A DNA stretch of 37,725 nucleotides from the NCBI GenBank assembly GCA_021647585.1, contig JAKIUK010000039.1, forward strand, positions 1 to 37,725, given 5' to 3'. How positions within the stretch are numbered: position 1 is the stretch's first letter; each line of letters begins with the position of its first letter. Of this stretch, positions 7,686-15,583 are shown piece after piece. This stretch comes from Methylococcaceae bacterium (GTDB lineage Bacteria; Pseudomonadota; Gammaproteobacteria; Methylococcales; Methylomonadaceae). Made by a program: the position numbers and the translations under genes. The notes beneath the pieces are model-generated. The model worked only from the letters and a program-made list of their open reading frames with translations. It was not told where the DNA came from and did not search any database.

Positions 7686-8732
7686 CTATTGCAAATATTT
7701 TTTCAAGATACGCATACAAACCCGCCGATAAGACTCGTTATTCAATTTAACCCAGAGATTGGTCACAAAATATCCGTAAGGCATTTTGGGACCAAGCTCT
7801 GAATAAGGAATTTCATGAAATGAGACGGTAGCGTTCTGGTGGTGCTCGATATGGTTTGATAAGCCAACCAGTGCATACTCGGTAAAACTGGATTGATTGA
7901 CCCAAGCCAAGGTATTTCCCAACTTTCCTTGTTCCAAACCCCAGTGCTGATAATAATTAATAGTTTCCAGTAAACGCACTCCAGAAAGAGCCTGGTACAG
8001 AAAAATAACAGCAGCAGCCCAACCAAAGGTGATAACTATCACTAAAACAATGGTAAACTCAATCAACAGCCCCTGAAATACAGAATTTGCAAGCATCTTG
8101 TAATTATATATTGGGGTCTGGGTCAAACCCAACCGCTCAAGTTCAGAATTCCAGGCATATTTAAAATGACCAATAATCACTCTTTTCCAGTAGCTTTTAA
8201 AACTTTCATCCAGACGGGCAGTTGCTATGTCTTCTGGCGTTGCCACACTTAAATGATGCCCTCGTATATGCGCAATAACAAAATGTTCATAGCAAACCGT
8301 ATATAACAGTAATCGCCCTAAAAACCGCAGATGCGCTTTGGATCGATGGATTAATTCATGCGCAACAATAATCGCTGAACTACCAGATGTGGTACCTACC
8401 AATATGCGCAGAACAATTAAATTAACAATGGAAGTAGTTACTTCTTGAACAGAACCCCACTGCAATTGACTTGCATATATGAGTAGCAAACTGATAATTA
8501 AAAACTGCAGAAAAGTCAGGGCATATAAAATAGTATCGTAATACCAGTCTGCAACAATATACTTTGGTTTTTTTGGATCAATTTTAGGACTCAGCCAGTC
8601 AACTAAAATTATAAACCAGAGAGGTATTGTCCAAAGCAGTGCTTCAGTGGCATTATGAGGACCTGTGTATAAAAACCAGGCTACACATGCTGGATAAAAA
8701 AAACAGGATAAATATTTCAAATGATCAGACAT
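7686..8732 (-). CDS. AlkB-type membrane di-iron hydroxylase / desaturase-like
   Basis: 348-residue integral membrane protein with about six hydrophobic helices and the histidine boxes of the AlkB alkane-hydroxylase branch of the fatty-acid desaturase superfamily: HELIH (125-129), EHFVIAHIRGHH (149-160), NYYQHWGL (259-266) and SNHIEHHQNA (292-301). The third and fourth boxes match the AlkB pattern (NYxEHYG, RHSDHHA) better than acyl-lipid desaturases. It should hold two irons and hydroxylate, desaturate or decarboxylate a hydrophobic substrate in the inner membrane, with electrons from a rubredoxin- or ferredoxin-like donor. No such donor is adjacent; the nearest is the Rieske ferredoxin 7 kb away. 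It lies 36 nt downstream of the haem-oxygenase-like gene on the same strand, so the two are probably one operon. The substrate is unknown. Confidence 0.85.
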   Translation of the reverse strand: MSDHLKYLSCFFYPACVAWFLYTGPHNATEALLWTIPLWFIILVDWLSPKIDPKKPKYIVADWYYDTILYALTFLQFLIISLLLIYASQLQWGSVQEVTTSIVNLIVLRILVGTTSGSSAIIVAHELIHRSKAHLRFLGRLLLYTVCYEHFVIAHIRGHHLSVATPEDIATARLDESFKSYWKRVIIGHFKYAWNSELERLGLTQTPIYNYKMLANSVFQGLLIEFTIVLVIVITFGWAAAVIFLYQALSGVRLLETINYYQHWGLEQGKLGNTLAWVNQSSFTEYALVGLSNHIEHHQNATVSFHEIPYSELGPKMPYGYFVTNLWVKLNNESYRRVCMRILKKYLQ

Positions 8733-8768
8733 TACAGAGTTTATATTAACGTTGAATTATAATTATTA

Positions 8769-10937
8769 TTATGAAACGTCTTTATACCTAAATTTATTGA
8801 TTAAATAACTAACCGGTAGGCCTAATCTAAACCGAGTACCGACAAATCGTAATGAGGCATAGCCACTATAAATTCGCCGCCAGTGTCTATTCAGCACTTC
8901 TCGATCGCCAGTACACTGTAATATATCATCCATATAAAGCTGAATCGCTTTTTTTGCCAGAAAAGTATGTCCCGATGCGTAATTATCAATGGATATATGT
9001 ACCTTGGCAATGGCTGGGTCTATGCCCCAATAATTCCATTCATCAACCAGTCTCATATATCCCCTGCCTAAACCACTTAATTCAATAGCCATGTTCAAGC
9101 CTAATAATTCAGGTAAAAATTCTACCGAAAAACTGGACAGTGCCAGCATATAAACAGGCAAATCAAACGCACTATCAATAAATCGCTGATGCTTAATAAA
9201 GTCTTCACTGTCAACAGGAGGTAGGTCAATCGACAAACTTTTCAGTAATTGTTGAAAAATATAGGGGTGATTTTTTTCCAGCTGACCATTACCTACCTCA
9301 TCACAATAAATACTAAATAATATTTCACTTATCTCTGAATTGATGTTTTGCAAATCCTGACTGTGTTGTATCCAGCAACCATCAATTAATATCATAGGCG
9401 CTAACTGCTCCAGTCCCCAGATATAGGCTTCTCTGGATATTTTTGGTTGCCCTTGCAAAGGCTGATAGGCACTCATTTCCTGTTGATAGATAGTTTTTAT
9501 ATAAGCACCAAATTGTTTATGACTGTAATGTTTAAAAGGAGGTGAATTAAAAAAAGTACAAAGTCTTAACCATTTACTTGCTTTAGCGCAAGCAACTGGC
9601 AACACATCAGGAAATAAATCTGCATTGACCAGATAGTAATAGAGCTCTCTATTACTTAATTTTTCATAATTCTTCGTTGGTTGAAATCTCAACGATGGCA
9701 GTATATAGGGTTCTATTTTTTCAGAATCTTGTGTAATACTGACGGGTGTTTCATTTAACCCCTCTTGCAGCCAATTTTTAATGATCTCTAATTCAGATTT
9801 ATTAACAACACCAAACATAGGGCCCTTAATATCAAACAACGCTAATAGTGGACTTTCTAATGGTTTTTCCCTATTCACATATCCAGATTGCTTTAATGCT
9901 TGCAGAAACTCCATATTATTAGTGGGCATTCCAGCAAACCAATGATCCAAAGACACGCCTTGCAGCTGAATATTCTGATGATGTCCGATTGCAGCCATTG
10001 CTTTTTTCTGAAATAGTCTGGCAATAGCTTGATGCGGTGATATTGGTTTTTCCACAGACAGCAAAAACCGTTCTCTGCAATCTTGAATTTGTTGCTGATA
10101 CAAGCAAAAACCATTTTGTATACGAAACCATAATGCCCGTTTATGCTGTGGAAAACAGTCCAGATAATCTGTTATACACTTAAGTAGAGGTGATATCTGC
10201 TCATCCAACCGCTGCTTACGCGTTTCAAAAAAAAGTGACGGTAGTTGATGCTTAGGAAAACAGATTTCAATCAGACTTGGCATCTGACAATATGCCAATG
10301 AAAAACCAAGAATTTCAGGGAAGAACACTCTAGGAAAACGAGCGAAAGCCAGCTGAATGCAGGCTAATCCCAACATTTCCGGTATAATTTCGGCTTGCTG
10401 ACTATAGCTGACACTGTGTAAAGAAGGAATCCCTGTGCCAGTAGTCAATAATAATGACCGATGAGTTTCCTGTAGATAAGAACCTCCCTGCTCTTTACCT
10501 GTCAGATGTAAATAGATAGACATCATTCGCACTCCGATGGCTGTTTTACTACAGGCAGCCAGTGAGATATTCTGTAACCAGCAGGGTTGAGTCAGCAGAA
10601 TGGCTGAAGTCTGCTTGACACACTCAAGTTCATTATTCGAAGTTAACAGATGCTCAGGTAAAGGCTCAATGGAAGCTGCCTTTATTTCTGCAAGTTTTTT
10701 CACATCAAAATCTTTAATGAAAAAAGATGACTTGATGTGCTCTGCATGTCTTAACCCCTGTATCAAAAAATCATAGGCTTTTGACATAAGCTGTTGGTTA
10801 TTCCCTGACTGATTCAATTGATAAAACAAATACCGAATATTTATCGCATCATTTTTACTCTGGACAGCTATATCCTTGAATTTCTGCGTATATAGCGAGA
10901 TCAAAAATGGATCAAAAGCATGTTCACTATTGTTCAT
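8769..10937 (-). CDS. haem-oxygenase-like di-iron oxidase (iron-containing redox enzyme family), internally duplicated
   Basis: 722 residues, soluble. The C-terminal domain (about 508-690) has the pattern of haem-oxygenase-like di-iron oxidases: SIYCDEVGNGQLEKNHPYIF (E554, H557), FLPELLG (E610) and VHISIDNYASGH (H647, D651, H657). Such enzymes bind two irons and oxidise fatty acids or amino-acid-derived substrates; UndA, which makes 1-alkenes, is one. The N-terminal half looks like a degenerate second copy: QPCWLQ (117) aligns with DGCWIQ (519), SIYLHLTGKEQGG (140) with SIYCDEVGNGQLE (542), and FFPEILG (205) with FLPELLG (607). It keeps H159 and E208 but has no counterpart of the H-D-H segment. 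Functionally it is probably one active domain and one structural domain. The AlkB-like gene follows 36 nt downstream. No good ribosome site precedes the ATG. Confidence 0.8.
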   Translation of the reverse strand: MNNSEHAFDPFLISLYTQKFKDIAVQSKNDAINIRYLFYQLNQSGNNQQLMSKAYDFLIQGLRHAEHIKSSFFIKDFDVKKLAEIKAASIEPLPEHLLTSNNELECVKQTSAILLTQPCWLQNISLAACSKTAIGVRMMSIYLHLTGKEQGGSYLQETHRSLLLTTGTGIPSLHSVSYSQQAEIIPEMLGLACIQLAFARFPRVFFPEILGFSLAYCQMPSLIEICFPKHQLPSLFFETRKQRLDEQISPLLKCITDYLDCFPQHKRALWFRIQNGFCLYQQQIQDCRERFLLSVEKPISPHQAIARLFQKKAMAAIGHHQNIQLQGVSLDHWFAGMPTNNMEFLQALKQSGYVNREKPLESPLLALFDIKGPMFGVVNKSELEIIKNWLQEGLNETPVSITQDSEKIEPYILPSLRFQPTKNYEKLSNRELYYYLVNADLFPDVLPVACAKASKWLRLCTFFNSPPFKHYSHKQFGAYIKTIYQQEMSAYQPLQGQPKISREAYIWGLEQLAPMILIDGCWIQHSQDLQNINSEISEILFSIYCDEVGNGQLEKNHPYIFQQLLKSLSIDLPPVDSEDFIKHQRFIDSAFDLPVYMLALSSFSVEFLPELLGLNMAIELSGLGRGYMRLVDEWNYWGIDPAIAKVHISIDNYASGHTFLAKKAIQLYMDDILQCTGDREVLNRHWRRIYSGYASLRFVGTRFRLGLPVSYLINKFRYKDVS

Positions 10938-11339
10938 AGAGGTTTACGCCTCAAACCAGGGAAATATCATCACAATAACATAATACCTCTATTACGAATT
11001 GCTTCGTAATACAAACAAGGGAAAATAGTGAAATTTATATCACGCTACATAAATTATTTATTCAACCTATTTAATGATGCACAAAAGCAACTCAAAACAA
11101 ATAACGATATGCTGAATTAGTGGTTTATGTGCTTAATAAAATCAAAAAAAATAAATCGATTGCATTACCGGCTAGATTTAAAAATAAACACAATATTTAA
11201 GCTATTGTCCTGGAAAGATCAGCTGGACATGGAATTATTGTGCAAGATATTGGTTACACAGTGGCTTAACAAGTTTTACCAAAAGAAACCGTGAAGCACT
11301 GTAAAATCAATCCCCTGTACATGAAAATGGAGCGACATA
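10938..11339. other. divergent intergenic region with MITE fragment
   Basis: 402 bp between the di-iron oxidase gene (minus) and sixA (plus). It is AT-rich with a run of stops in all frames. A degenerate fragment of the CCTAG element family occupies 11209-11313 (separate entry). Promoters for both flanking genes must lie here, but I cannot place boxes with confidence. Confidence 0.45.
11209..11313 (+). mobile_element. CCTAG-family MITE, truncated copy A
   Basis: Starts CCTGGAAAGATCAGCTGG and runs through GTGCAAGATATTGGTTACAC. It follows the left half of copy B (12379) closely for about 65 bp, then jumps to a short piece of the right half (GAAGCACTGTAAAATCAA, compare GAAGTGCTGTGGAATCAA in B). 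The right terminus is absent, so this is a decayed, internally deleted copy. No flanking duplication can be recognised. Confidence 0.75.
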
Positions 11340-11849
11340 ATGAACAAGCAATTATTGATATTACGTCATGCTAAATCTGACTGGGGGCTTAATGTCAGGG
11401 ATTTTGATAGACCACTCAAAAAACGTGGTAAACAAGCTGCTCAACGCATGGGTTTATGGTTACAACAACAAGATTTAGTACCCGATTACATTATTAGTTC
11501 TCCCGCAGAAAGAGCCAAAACTACTGCAGAAAAGCTAACCGAAGCAATGGATATATCCGTTAACTTGGTCCACCATGACTCTCGACTTTATGCCGCTGAA
11601 TTGGATGATTTAATAGCTGTATTATCAGATTGTCCGCAACAGGCAAAACGAATATTGCTGGTTGCACATAATCCAGGGCTGGAAGAATTGATAGAGTTTT
11701 TACATAAAGATAGCCTACAAATACCTGAGGATGGAAAACTGCTACCCACTGCAACATTGGCAGTATTAGCTATGCCTGATGATTGGTATTCACTCCCTAA
11801 GAATTGTGCAGAAGTCTTGTCTATTACACGCCCGGCAGATCTTCCATGA
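11340..11849 (+). CDS. sixA: phosphohistidine phosphatase SixA
   Basis: 169-residue cytoplasmic member of the histidine-phosphatase (phosphoglycerate-mutase-like) superfamily. The catalytic RHG-type motif is LLILRHAKSDWG with R9 and H10; a second arginine lies in SSPAERAKTTAE and the second histidine in VAHNPGLEELIEFL. SixA removes phosphate from histidine phosphotransfer domains and from phosphocarrier proteins such as NPr, so it can tune two-component and PTS-type relays. Length and motifs are typical. GGAG about 9 nt before the ATG supports the start. It is monocistronic: repeats follow directly after the stop, and the next gene (lysS) is convergent. No partner histidine kinase is in the window. 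Confidence 0.92.
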   Translation: MNKQLLILRHAKSDWGLNVRDFDRPLKKRGKQAAQRMGLWLQQQDLVPDYIISSPAERAKTTAEKLTEAMDISVNLVHHDSRLYAAELDDLIAVLSDCPQQAKRILLVAHNPGLEELIEFLHKDSLQIPEDGKLLPTATLAVLAMPDDWYSLPKNCAEVLSITRPADLP

Positions 11850-11851
11850 AC

Positions 11852-12236
11852 CTAGGAGGCTGTCCGAGACTAGAGAGTCTACTGCGGAAACAATTACGCA
11901 TGAAGCTATAAGGTAATATGACTATTAACAAAGCACAGGTCAAACTTTAAAAGGTCTGTCATTTCGACCAAAGGGATGACTTGTATGGACAGATTTATGC
12001 TCCCTGCAAATCTGCATTCACTACCTCTATTTGGCTTACATAAGAGACAGGGCAATGCAGAATGCCATTGACGACATGTAGAAGGTTACCGCGAAGCAGT
12101 TACCGAGGAGCAGCGAAGCGGTGTTGCCGAGAAATCTTGTTGCATAAAAATGTGCTTAGACTCAAGATTCCTCCCGTTGGTCGGAATGTCACGGTTTGTG
12201 AAGTTAATCTACAAACGAATAACCTGCGGTAGGTTA
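11852..12236 (+). repeat. dispersed repeat family 2, copy 2 (longest)
   Basis: Begins CTAGGAGGCTGTCCGAGA, a string also found at 23762-23779. It contains, on the minus strand, the block AAAGTTTGACCTGTGCTTTG (11918-11948) shared with 2341 and 24068. It also contains two GTCGAAATGACA-like strings in opposite orientation (about 11956 and 12178) and ends with GAAGTTAATCTACAAACG and AATAACCTGCGG (about 12203-12234), shared inverted with 2286-2336. The content is palindromic in character, non-coding and probably a decayed mobile element. Confidence 0.6.
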
Positions 12237-12378
12237 ATATAATATAACGTTAAATATTCTCTTGGCCAAAAAAACCACTTTAATTAAATTCTTTGAATGA
12301 CTTTTATTAACAGCTTGCAGACAGACAATATTCAATATGTATTAGTCAGACTTTTATATATTTTATTCTTTCCATTAA

Positions 12379-12637
12379 CCTAGAAAGATCAGTTGGGCGC
12401 GGAATTATAGTGCAAGATATTGGTTTCACAGTGATTTAACAGGTTTTTGCTCCTGCAAAACCTGCATTTACTACTTCCATGTAAGTCAAAAAATCTTAGC
12501 TTCCCATTAGGTTAAGCGGGCATTTTTTTGAACCACATGGAGGTGGTGAATGCAGAAAAAGCAGGAGCACTTTTCTATGAAGTGCTGTGGAATCAAGAGC
12601 TTGCGTTATAAACCGTGAGCCAACTGATTTTTCTAGG
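12379..12637 (+). mobile_element. CCTAG-family MITE, intact copy B with 5-bp target duplication
   Basis: 259-bp imperfect inverted repeat. The left end is CCTAGAAAGATCAGTTGG; the right end read inwards on the minus strand is CCTAGAAAAATCAGTTGG. Complementarity continues inward for over 100 bp on each side (TGATTCCACAGCACTTCA, CTGCATTCACCACCTCCATG). It is flanked by perfect direct repeats ATTAA (12374-12378 and 12638-12642); the right copy contains the lysS stop codon. The centre (12488-12529) has a GCTT/AAGC hairpin with an A-run on one side and a T-run on the other, so it may stop transcription from both sixA and lysS. CCTAG ends plus 5-bp duplications resemble the IS1380 family. It encodes no protein. 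Confidence 0.85.
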
Positions 12638-12638
12638 A

Positions 12639-14138
12639 TTAACCTTTAGGACGCATCTGCGGAAATAACAAGACATCTTTAATCGACGGGGCGTTCGTAA
12701 ACAACATAACCAGACGGTCTATACCAATCCCTTCGCCTGCTGTAGGTGGCATACCATGTTCTAATGCAACAATATAATCTTCATCAAAATGCATAGCTTC
12801 ATCATCACCTGCATCTTTTTCTTCCACTTGTTTTTTGAAGCGTTCCGCCTGGTCTTCTGCATCATTCAGCTCAGTAAAACCATTTGCTATTTCACGCCCA
12901 CCAACAAAAAACTCGAAACGATCTGTGACCTGCGGATCATCGTCATTTCGTCTTGCTAAAGGAGAGACTTCAACAGGGTAAGCTGTGATAAAGGTAGGGT
13001 TCATCAAGCGACTTTCAACGGTTTTTTCAAATATCTCAATTTGAATTTTACCTAAACCATAACTGTCTTTAACTGGTATATGTAATTGTTCTGCGACTTT
13101 AGTTGCTGTTTCTTGAGTATTAATATTTTCAATAGTCAAATCAGGATTAAAATGTAAAATGGATTCAACCACTGTCATTCTGTCAAATGGTTTACCAAAA
13201 TCATATTCATCATCTTGATATTTAACCACCGCGCTACCCGTTACCTCTTCAGCAATCCCTTTTAACATCGCTTCAGTCAGGTCCATTAAATCACCATACT
13301 CTGCATAGGCCTGGTAAAACTCTAGCATGGTAAATTCTGGATTATGACGTGTAGACAAACCTTCGTTACGAAAGTTACGATTAATCTCAAATACTCTCTC
13401 AAAACCACCAACAACTAAGCGTTTTAGATAAAGTTCTGGGGCAATTCGTAAATATAAGCCCATATCTAACGCATTATGGTGTGTTTCAAATGGACGCGCT
13501 GTTGCTCCCCCTGGAATCGCTTGCATCATAGGTGTTTCAACTTCCAGAAAGTCCCTATCAGCCAAAAACTGACGAATATAAGCCACAATTTTTGAGCGTA
13601 TTAAAAAAGTTTTTCGAGAGTCGTCACTCATAATCAAATCCAGATAACGCTGTCTGTATTTGATTTCCTGATCCGCTACACCGTGAAATTTTTCGGGTAA
13701 TGGGCGTAAAGCTTTGGTTAACAGACGAATATCATCCACTCTGACACTGAGTTCACCTACTTTGGTTTTAAATAACTCGCCTTCTGCGCCCACAATATCG
13801 CCAATATCCCATTTTTTAAACTGTTCGTTATAGAATCCTTCTGGCAAAGTATCGCGCGTAACGTAAAGCTGTAATTTACCCGACATATCCTGAATATGAC
13901 AAAAACTGGCTTTACCCATAATTCTGCGTGTCATGATGCGTCCAGCAACCTTAACTCGAATGGGTTGTTGTTCCAGTTCTTCTTTGGTTTTTTCACCGTA
14001 TTCAGCCAATAACTCACCACTGATAACATTTCGGCGAAAATCAGTAGGGAAAGCAATTCCATTTTCACGCAGTGCTTTTAATTTGGTTCGACGTTGGGTA
14101 ATTTGTTCTTGTTCGTCTTGTTGGTTTTGTTCTAACAT
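12639..14138 (-). CDS. lysS: lysyl-tRNA synthetase, class II
   Basis: 499 residues, normal length. It charges tRNA-Lys with lysine. The N-terminal OB-fold anticodon-binding domain (about 60-160) contains VKVAGRIMTRRIMGKASF. The class II catalytic core follows, with motif 2 (FEINRNFRNEGLSTRHNPEF, about 250) and motif 3 (GEGIGIDRLVMLF, near the end). The protein ends RPKG. It is 55 nt downstream of prfB on the same strand, the common prfB-lysS arrangement. The stop codon lies inside the 5-bp duplication flanking MITE copy B, so transcription runs straight into that element, which probably supplies the terminator. Confidence 0.97.
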   Translation of the reverse strand: MLEQNQQDEQEQITQRRTKLKALRENGIAFPTDFRRNVISGELLAEYGEKTKEELEQQPIRVKVAGRIMTRRIMGKASFCHIQDMSGKLQLYVTRDTLPEGFYNEQFKKWDIGDIVGAEGELFKTKVGELSVRVDDIRLLTKALRPLPEKFHGVADQEIKYRQRYLDLIMSDDSRKTFLIRSKIVAYIRQFLADRDFLEVETPMMQAIPGGATARPFETHHNALDMGLYLRIAPELYLKRLVVGGFERVFEINRNFRNEGLSTRHNPEFTMLEFYQAYAEYGDLMDLTEAMLKGIAEEVTGSAVVKYQDDEYDFGKPFDRMTVVESILHFNPDLTIENINTQETATKVAEQLHIPVKDSYGLGKIQIEIFEKTVESRLMNPTFITAYPVEVSPLARRNDDDPQVTDRFEFFVGGREIANGFTELNDAEDQAERFKKQVEEKDAGDDEAMHFDEDYIVALEHGMPPTAGEGIGIDRLVMLFTNAPSIKDVLLFPQMRPKG

Positions 14139-14193
14139 TTTTTATTTATTATGACTTTATTACTTAGATTTGGATTAGCAACTTGATTTCGTT

Positions 14194-15291
14194 TTACAAA
14201 CCACTCTTTAAACTGGCTTCAATAAATTGATCTAAATCACCGTCTAATACAGCTTGCGTATTACCTGTTTCAACATTGGTTCTTAGGTCTTTTATTCTTG
14301 ATTGGTCCAGGACATAGGATCGAATTTGACTACCCCAACCTATGTCTGACTTACTGTCTTCCACCGCTTGTTGTGATTCAGAGCGCTTTGAAAGCTCTAA
14401 CTCATACAACTTTGCTTTCAACTGCTTCATCGCCGTATCCCTGTTTTTATGCTGGGAGCGATCATTCTGGCATTGAACAACGATACCCGAAGGCTCGTGA
14501 GTTATACGGATAGCAGACTCCGTTTTGTTGACATGTTGGCCACCTGCTCCACTGGCACGGTATGTATCAACACGTAAATCAGCAGGATTAATTTCTATAT
14601 CTATATCATCATCAATTTCCGGACTTACAAATACTGAGGCAAATGAGGTATGTCGTCTATTACCCGAATCAAACGGTGATTTTCTGACCAAACGATGGAC
14701 ACCCGTTTCTGTGCGTAACCAGCCAAAGGCATAATCACCTTCAAATTTAATGGTCGCGCTTTTAATACCTGCCACTTCTCCCTGTGACTCTTCAAGCAAC
14801 TCGGTTTTAAAGCCTTTACGTTCACCCCAACGCAAATACATCCGTTCAATCATTGCAGCCCAGTCTTGAGCTTCCGTTCCTCCAGAGCCTGACTGCACAT
14901 CCAGAAATGCGTTATTTGCATCCATTTCACCGGAAAACATGCGTCTGAACTCTAATGTAGCCACCTGCTTTTCAAAAGCCTGCAAATCCTCTATAACCGT
15001 TTCAATCGTCTCTTCATCCTCTTCTTCTACAGCCATTTCCAGCAGTTCTGAAGCGTCCGACAAACCTGTTTCCAAAGCATTAATAGTATTGACTATACTT
15101 TCTAACAATCCCCGTTCTTTTCCTAATGCTTGTGCTCTGGCGGGATCATTCCAGACTTCCGGGTCTTCCAGCTCTCTTAACACCTCAACTAATCGTTCAC
15201 TTTTAGTGATAAAATCAAGATAGTCCTTAAGCGCATTACCTCGCTTAATTAGATCAAGGATGGTGTTTTTTATCGGATTTATTTCTTGCAT
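14194..15291 (-). CDS. prfB: peptide chain release factor 2 (RF2), without programmed frameshift
   Basis: 365 residues. It reads UGA and UAA stop codons and triggers peptide release. Shown by the stop-recognition motif SPF (in VRKSPFDSG) and the catalytic GGQ loop (GAGGQHVNKTESA), with full-length N- and C-terminal regions. Most gammaproteobacterial prfB genes need a +1 frameshift at codon 25-26 (CTT TGA C). Here the frame is open through that point: codons read TAT CTT GAT at residues 24-26, with AAGGA still just upstream. The start MQEINPIKNTILDL aligns with the usual N-terminus. lysS follows after 55 nt. Upstream (15292-15583) is an intergenic region filled largely by a palindromic element. 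Confidence 0.96.
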   Translation of the reverse strand: MQEINPIKNTILDLIKRGNALKDYLDFITKSERLVEVLRELEDPEVWNDPARAQALGKERGLLESIVNTINALETGLSDASELLEMAVEEEDEETIETVIEDLQAFEKQVATLEFRRMFSGEMDANNAFLDVQSGSGGTEAQDWAAMIERMYLRWGERKGFKTELLEESQGEVAGIKSATIKFEGDYAFGWLRTETGVHRLVRKSPFDSGNRRHTSFASVFVSPEIDDDIDIEINPADLRVDTYRASGAGGQHVNKTESAIRITHEPSGIVVQCQNDRSQHKNRDTAMKQLKAKLYELELSKRSESQQAVEDSKSDIGWGSQIRSYVLDQSRIKDLRTNVETGNTQAVLDGDLDQFIEASLKSGL

Positions 15292-15378
15292 GAATGTATA
15301 TCGATTAAAAAAAGCCAGAACAACAAAGCTTTCACTTCGAAAGATTAAAACTGTTGATTATAACAGACCGGATATTTA

Positions 15379-15536
15379 GGGAGGTGGTAATTAATAATCA
15401 TCCAAATATCATGTAGAGTTTTTTTTCTGTTTGAATTTTCTCAACAGGAGCATAGTTATTCTAAGTAACGATTGAGAAGATTTTAACAGGGATAAAAAGG
15501 CCAGTGAGATTGGATGATTATTTGTTTCCACCTCCC
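15379..15536. mobile_element. 158-bp near-perfect palindromic element
   Basis: The left end GGGAGGTGG (15379) and TAATCATCCAA pair with TTGGATGATTA and CCACCTCCC (ending 15536). The interior pairs too: TTTGAATTTTCTCAAC against GATTGAGAAGATTTTAACA, leaving a small loop around 15455. The whole unit could fold into one long hairpin. TTA flanks both ends (15376-15378 and 15537-15539), a possible 3-bp target duplication. It lies between prfB and the Rieske gene, has no coding capacity and differs in its ends from the CCTAG family. It looks like a separate MITE or large REP-type element. Confidence 0.7.
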
Positions 15537-15583
15537 TTAGCTTAGTTTAATTTTAAATGTCTATTTACAAGTTGCAAGTTTGA

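Larger units (their letters stand above)
11850..12638. other. 789-bp repeat-filled intergenic region between sixA and lysS
   Basis: No gene is visible. The left part (11852-12236) belongs to dispersed repeat family 2 and also holds a direct repeat of about 21 bp built on GCGAAGC and CCGAG (12092-12133). A TCTGCATTCACTACCTC string near 12009 resembles the interior of the CCTAG elements. The right end is an intact CCTAG element (12379-12637). The stretch in between (about 12240-12373) is AT-rich and featureless. Confidence 0.6.

Noticed and set aside
12092..12133. Two direct repeats of about 21 bp built on GCGAAGC and CCGAG, considered as the start of a CRISPR or VNTR
   Set aside because: Only two imperfect units, no spacers and no cas genes. 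It is treated as part of the decayed family 2 repeat.
14939..15223. 94-codon plus-strand frame inside prfB, and similar frames inside lolC, sufS and rsmJ
   Set aside because: These are shadows of strongly conserved minus-strand genes, of biased low-complexity composition and without ribosome sites.
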